DNA of 64,000 bases, taken from contig NZ_CP065546.1 of the NCBI RefSeq assembly GCF_015999545.1, positions 2,161,501 to 2,225,500 of the forward strand, given 5' to 3'. This DNA is from Lysinibacillus sp. JNUCC-52. Its GTDB lineage: Bacteria > Bacillota > Bacilli > Bacillales_A > Planococcaceae. The notes under the pieces are model-generated. The model searched no databases. It saw only the letters and a program-made list of their open reading frames with translations, and was not told where the DNA came from. Made by a program: the position numbers and the translations under genes. This document shows positions 63,898-64,000 of the stretch, one piece after another; position 1 is the stretch's first letter, and each line of letters starts with the position of its first letter.

Positions 63898-64000
63898 TTA
63901 TTTTTTAAACACTTTCCCACTACGAATATATTCAATATCAGGTAAATTTAAACGAGCATTCACAACACGTGCAGCAGCAAATAAATAATCTGACAAACGG
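63898..64000 (-). CDS. C-terminal end of an ATP:cob(I)alamin adenosyltransferase (PduO type), partial
   Basis: Only the last 33 codons lie in the window: RLSDYLFAAARVVNARLNLP then DIEYIRSGKVFKK and TAA at 63900-63898. The RLSDYLFxxAR pattern is the C-terminal signature of PduO/CobA-type adenosyltransferases, which make adenosylcobalamin. This is the cofactor of IcmF encoded in the same cluster. The call rests on a short fragment. Confidence 0.7.
   Translation of the reverse strand, partial: RLSDYLFAAARVVNARLNLPDIEYIRSGKVFKK

Overview
The window reads as a chromosomal segment of a low-GC, endospore-forming, flagellated Firmicute of the Bacillaceae/Planococcaceae. I infer this from sporulation genes (spoIIID, spoIIQ, spoIID, spoIIR, spo0F), AGGAGG-type ribosome binding sites, frequent GTG/TTG starts, and a gene order that follows the Bacillus subtilis spoIIID-to-fadF region. 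Several proteins and the intergenic repeats look Lysinibacillus-like, but that genus call is only an inference. Nearly every gene is on the minus strand, so transcription runs right to left. I found no rRNA, tRNA, CRISPR array or phage genes.

Layout, low to high coordinate. 1-650: an array of 21-base repeats. 690-5.4 kb: a lipoprotein, an unknown protein, fabZ, an EpuA-like membrane protein, two flagellar rod genes (flhO, flhP) and mbl. 5.6-9.1 kb: spoIIID, spoIIQ, spoIID, murA. 9.5-16.8 kb: a DUF1146 protein and the complete ATP synthase operon atpIBEFHAGDC. 17.3-24.2 kb: wecB/mnaA, upp, an EAL phosphodiesterase, glyA, ywlG, rpiB. 24.6-26.9 kb: a chemoreceptor, the arginine phosphatase ywlE, mntP. 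26.9-28.5 kb: a small non-colinear insertion with a frameshifted secreted-protein gene and a tiny membrane protein. 28.5-33.5 kb: the Sua5-family gene, spoIIR, prmC, prfA, tdk, rpmE. 33.7-41.5 kb: an iron-uptake island (ferredoxin-NADP reductase, two FecCD permeases, ATPase, ABC exporter, AraC/siderophore-binding ORF) with three Fur-box-like sites, lying between rpmE and rho. 41.9-50.7 kb: rho, glpX, murA2, transaldolase, fbaA, spo0F, ywjG (the one well-supported conserved gene on the plus strand) and pyrG. 51.4-52.3 kb: rpoE (delta) and a 52-residue membrane protein. 52.4-63.5 kb: a fatty/branched acyl-CoA degradation cluster (icmF, TetR regulator, two acyl-CoA dehydrogenases, 3-hydroxyacyl-CoA dehydrogenase, thiolase, fadF). 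The right edge holds the end of a gene resembling cobalamin adenosyltransferase, the enzyme that makes the cofactor IcmF needs.

The most interesting signals are regulatory or structural. (1) A 635-codon ORF joins an AraC regulator in frame to a complete siderophore-binding lipoprotein; the joint contains a plausible promoter with a Fur box in its spacer. (2) The pyrG leader has every sequence element of CTP-sensed reiterative-transcription attenuation. (3) Several intergenic spaces are built from repeated terminator hairpins and repeat arrays: 1-685, 41.62-41.91 kb, 47.47-47.75 kb and 48.90-49.13 kb. In two of them the repeat block is bracketed by two near-copies of one hairpin. (4) Related palindromes precede fadF and the thiolase operon and are candidate operators for the cluster's TetR regulator. 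(5) A hairpin appears to cover the spoIIR ribosome binding site.
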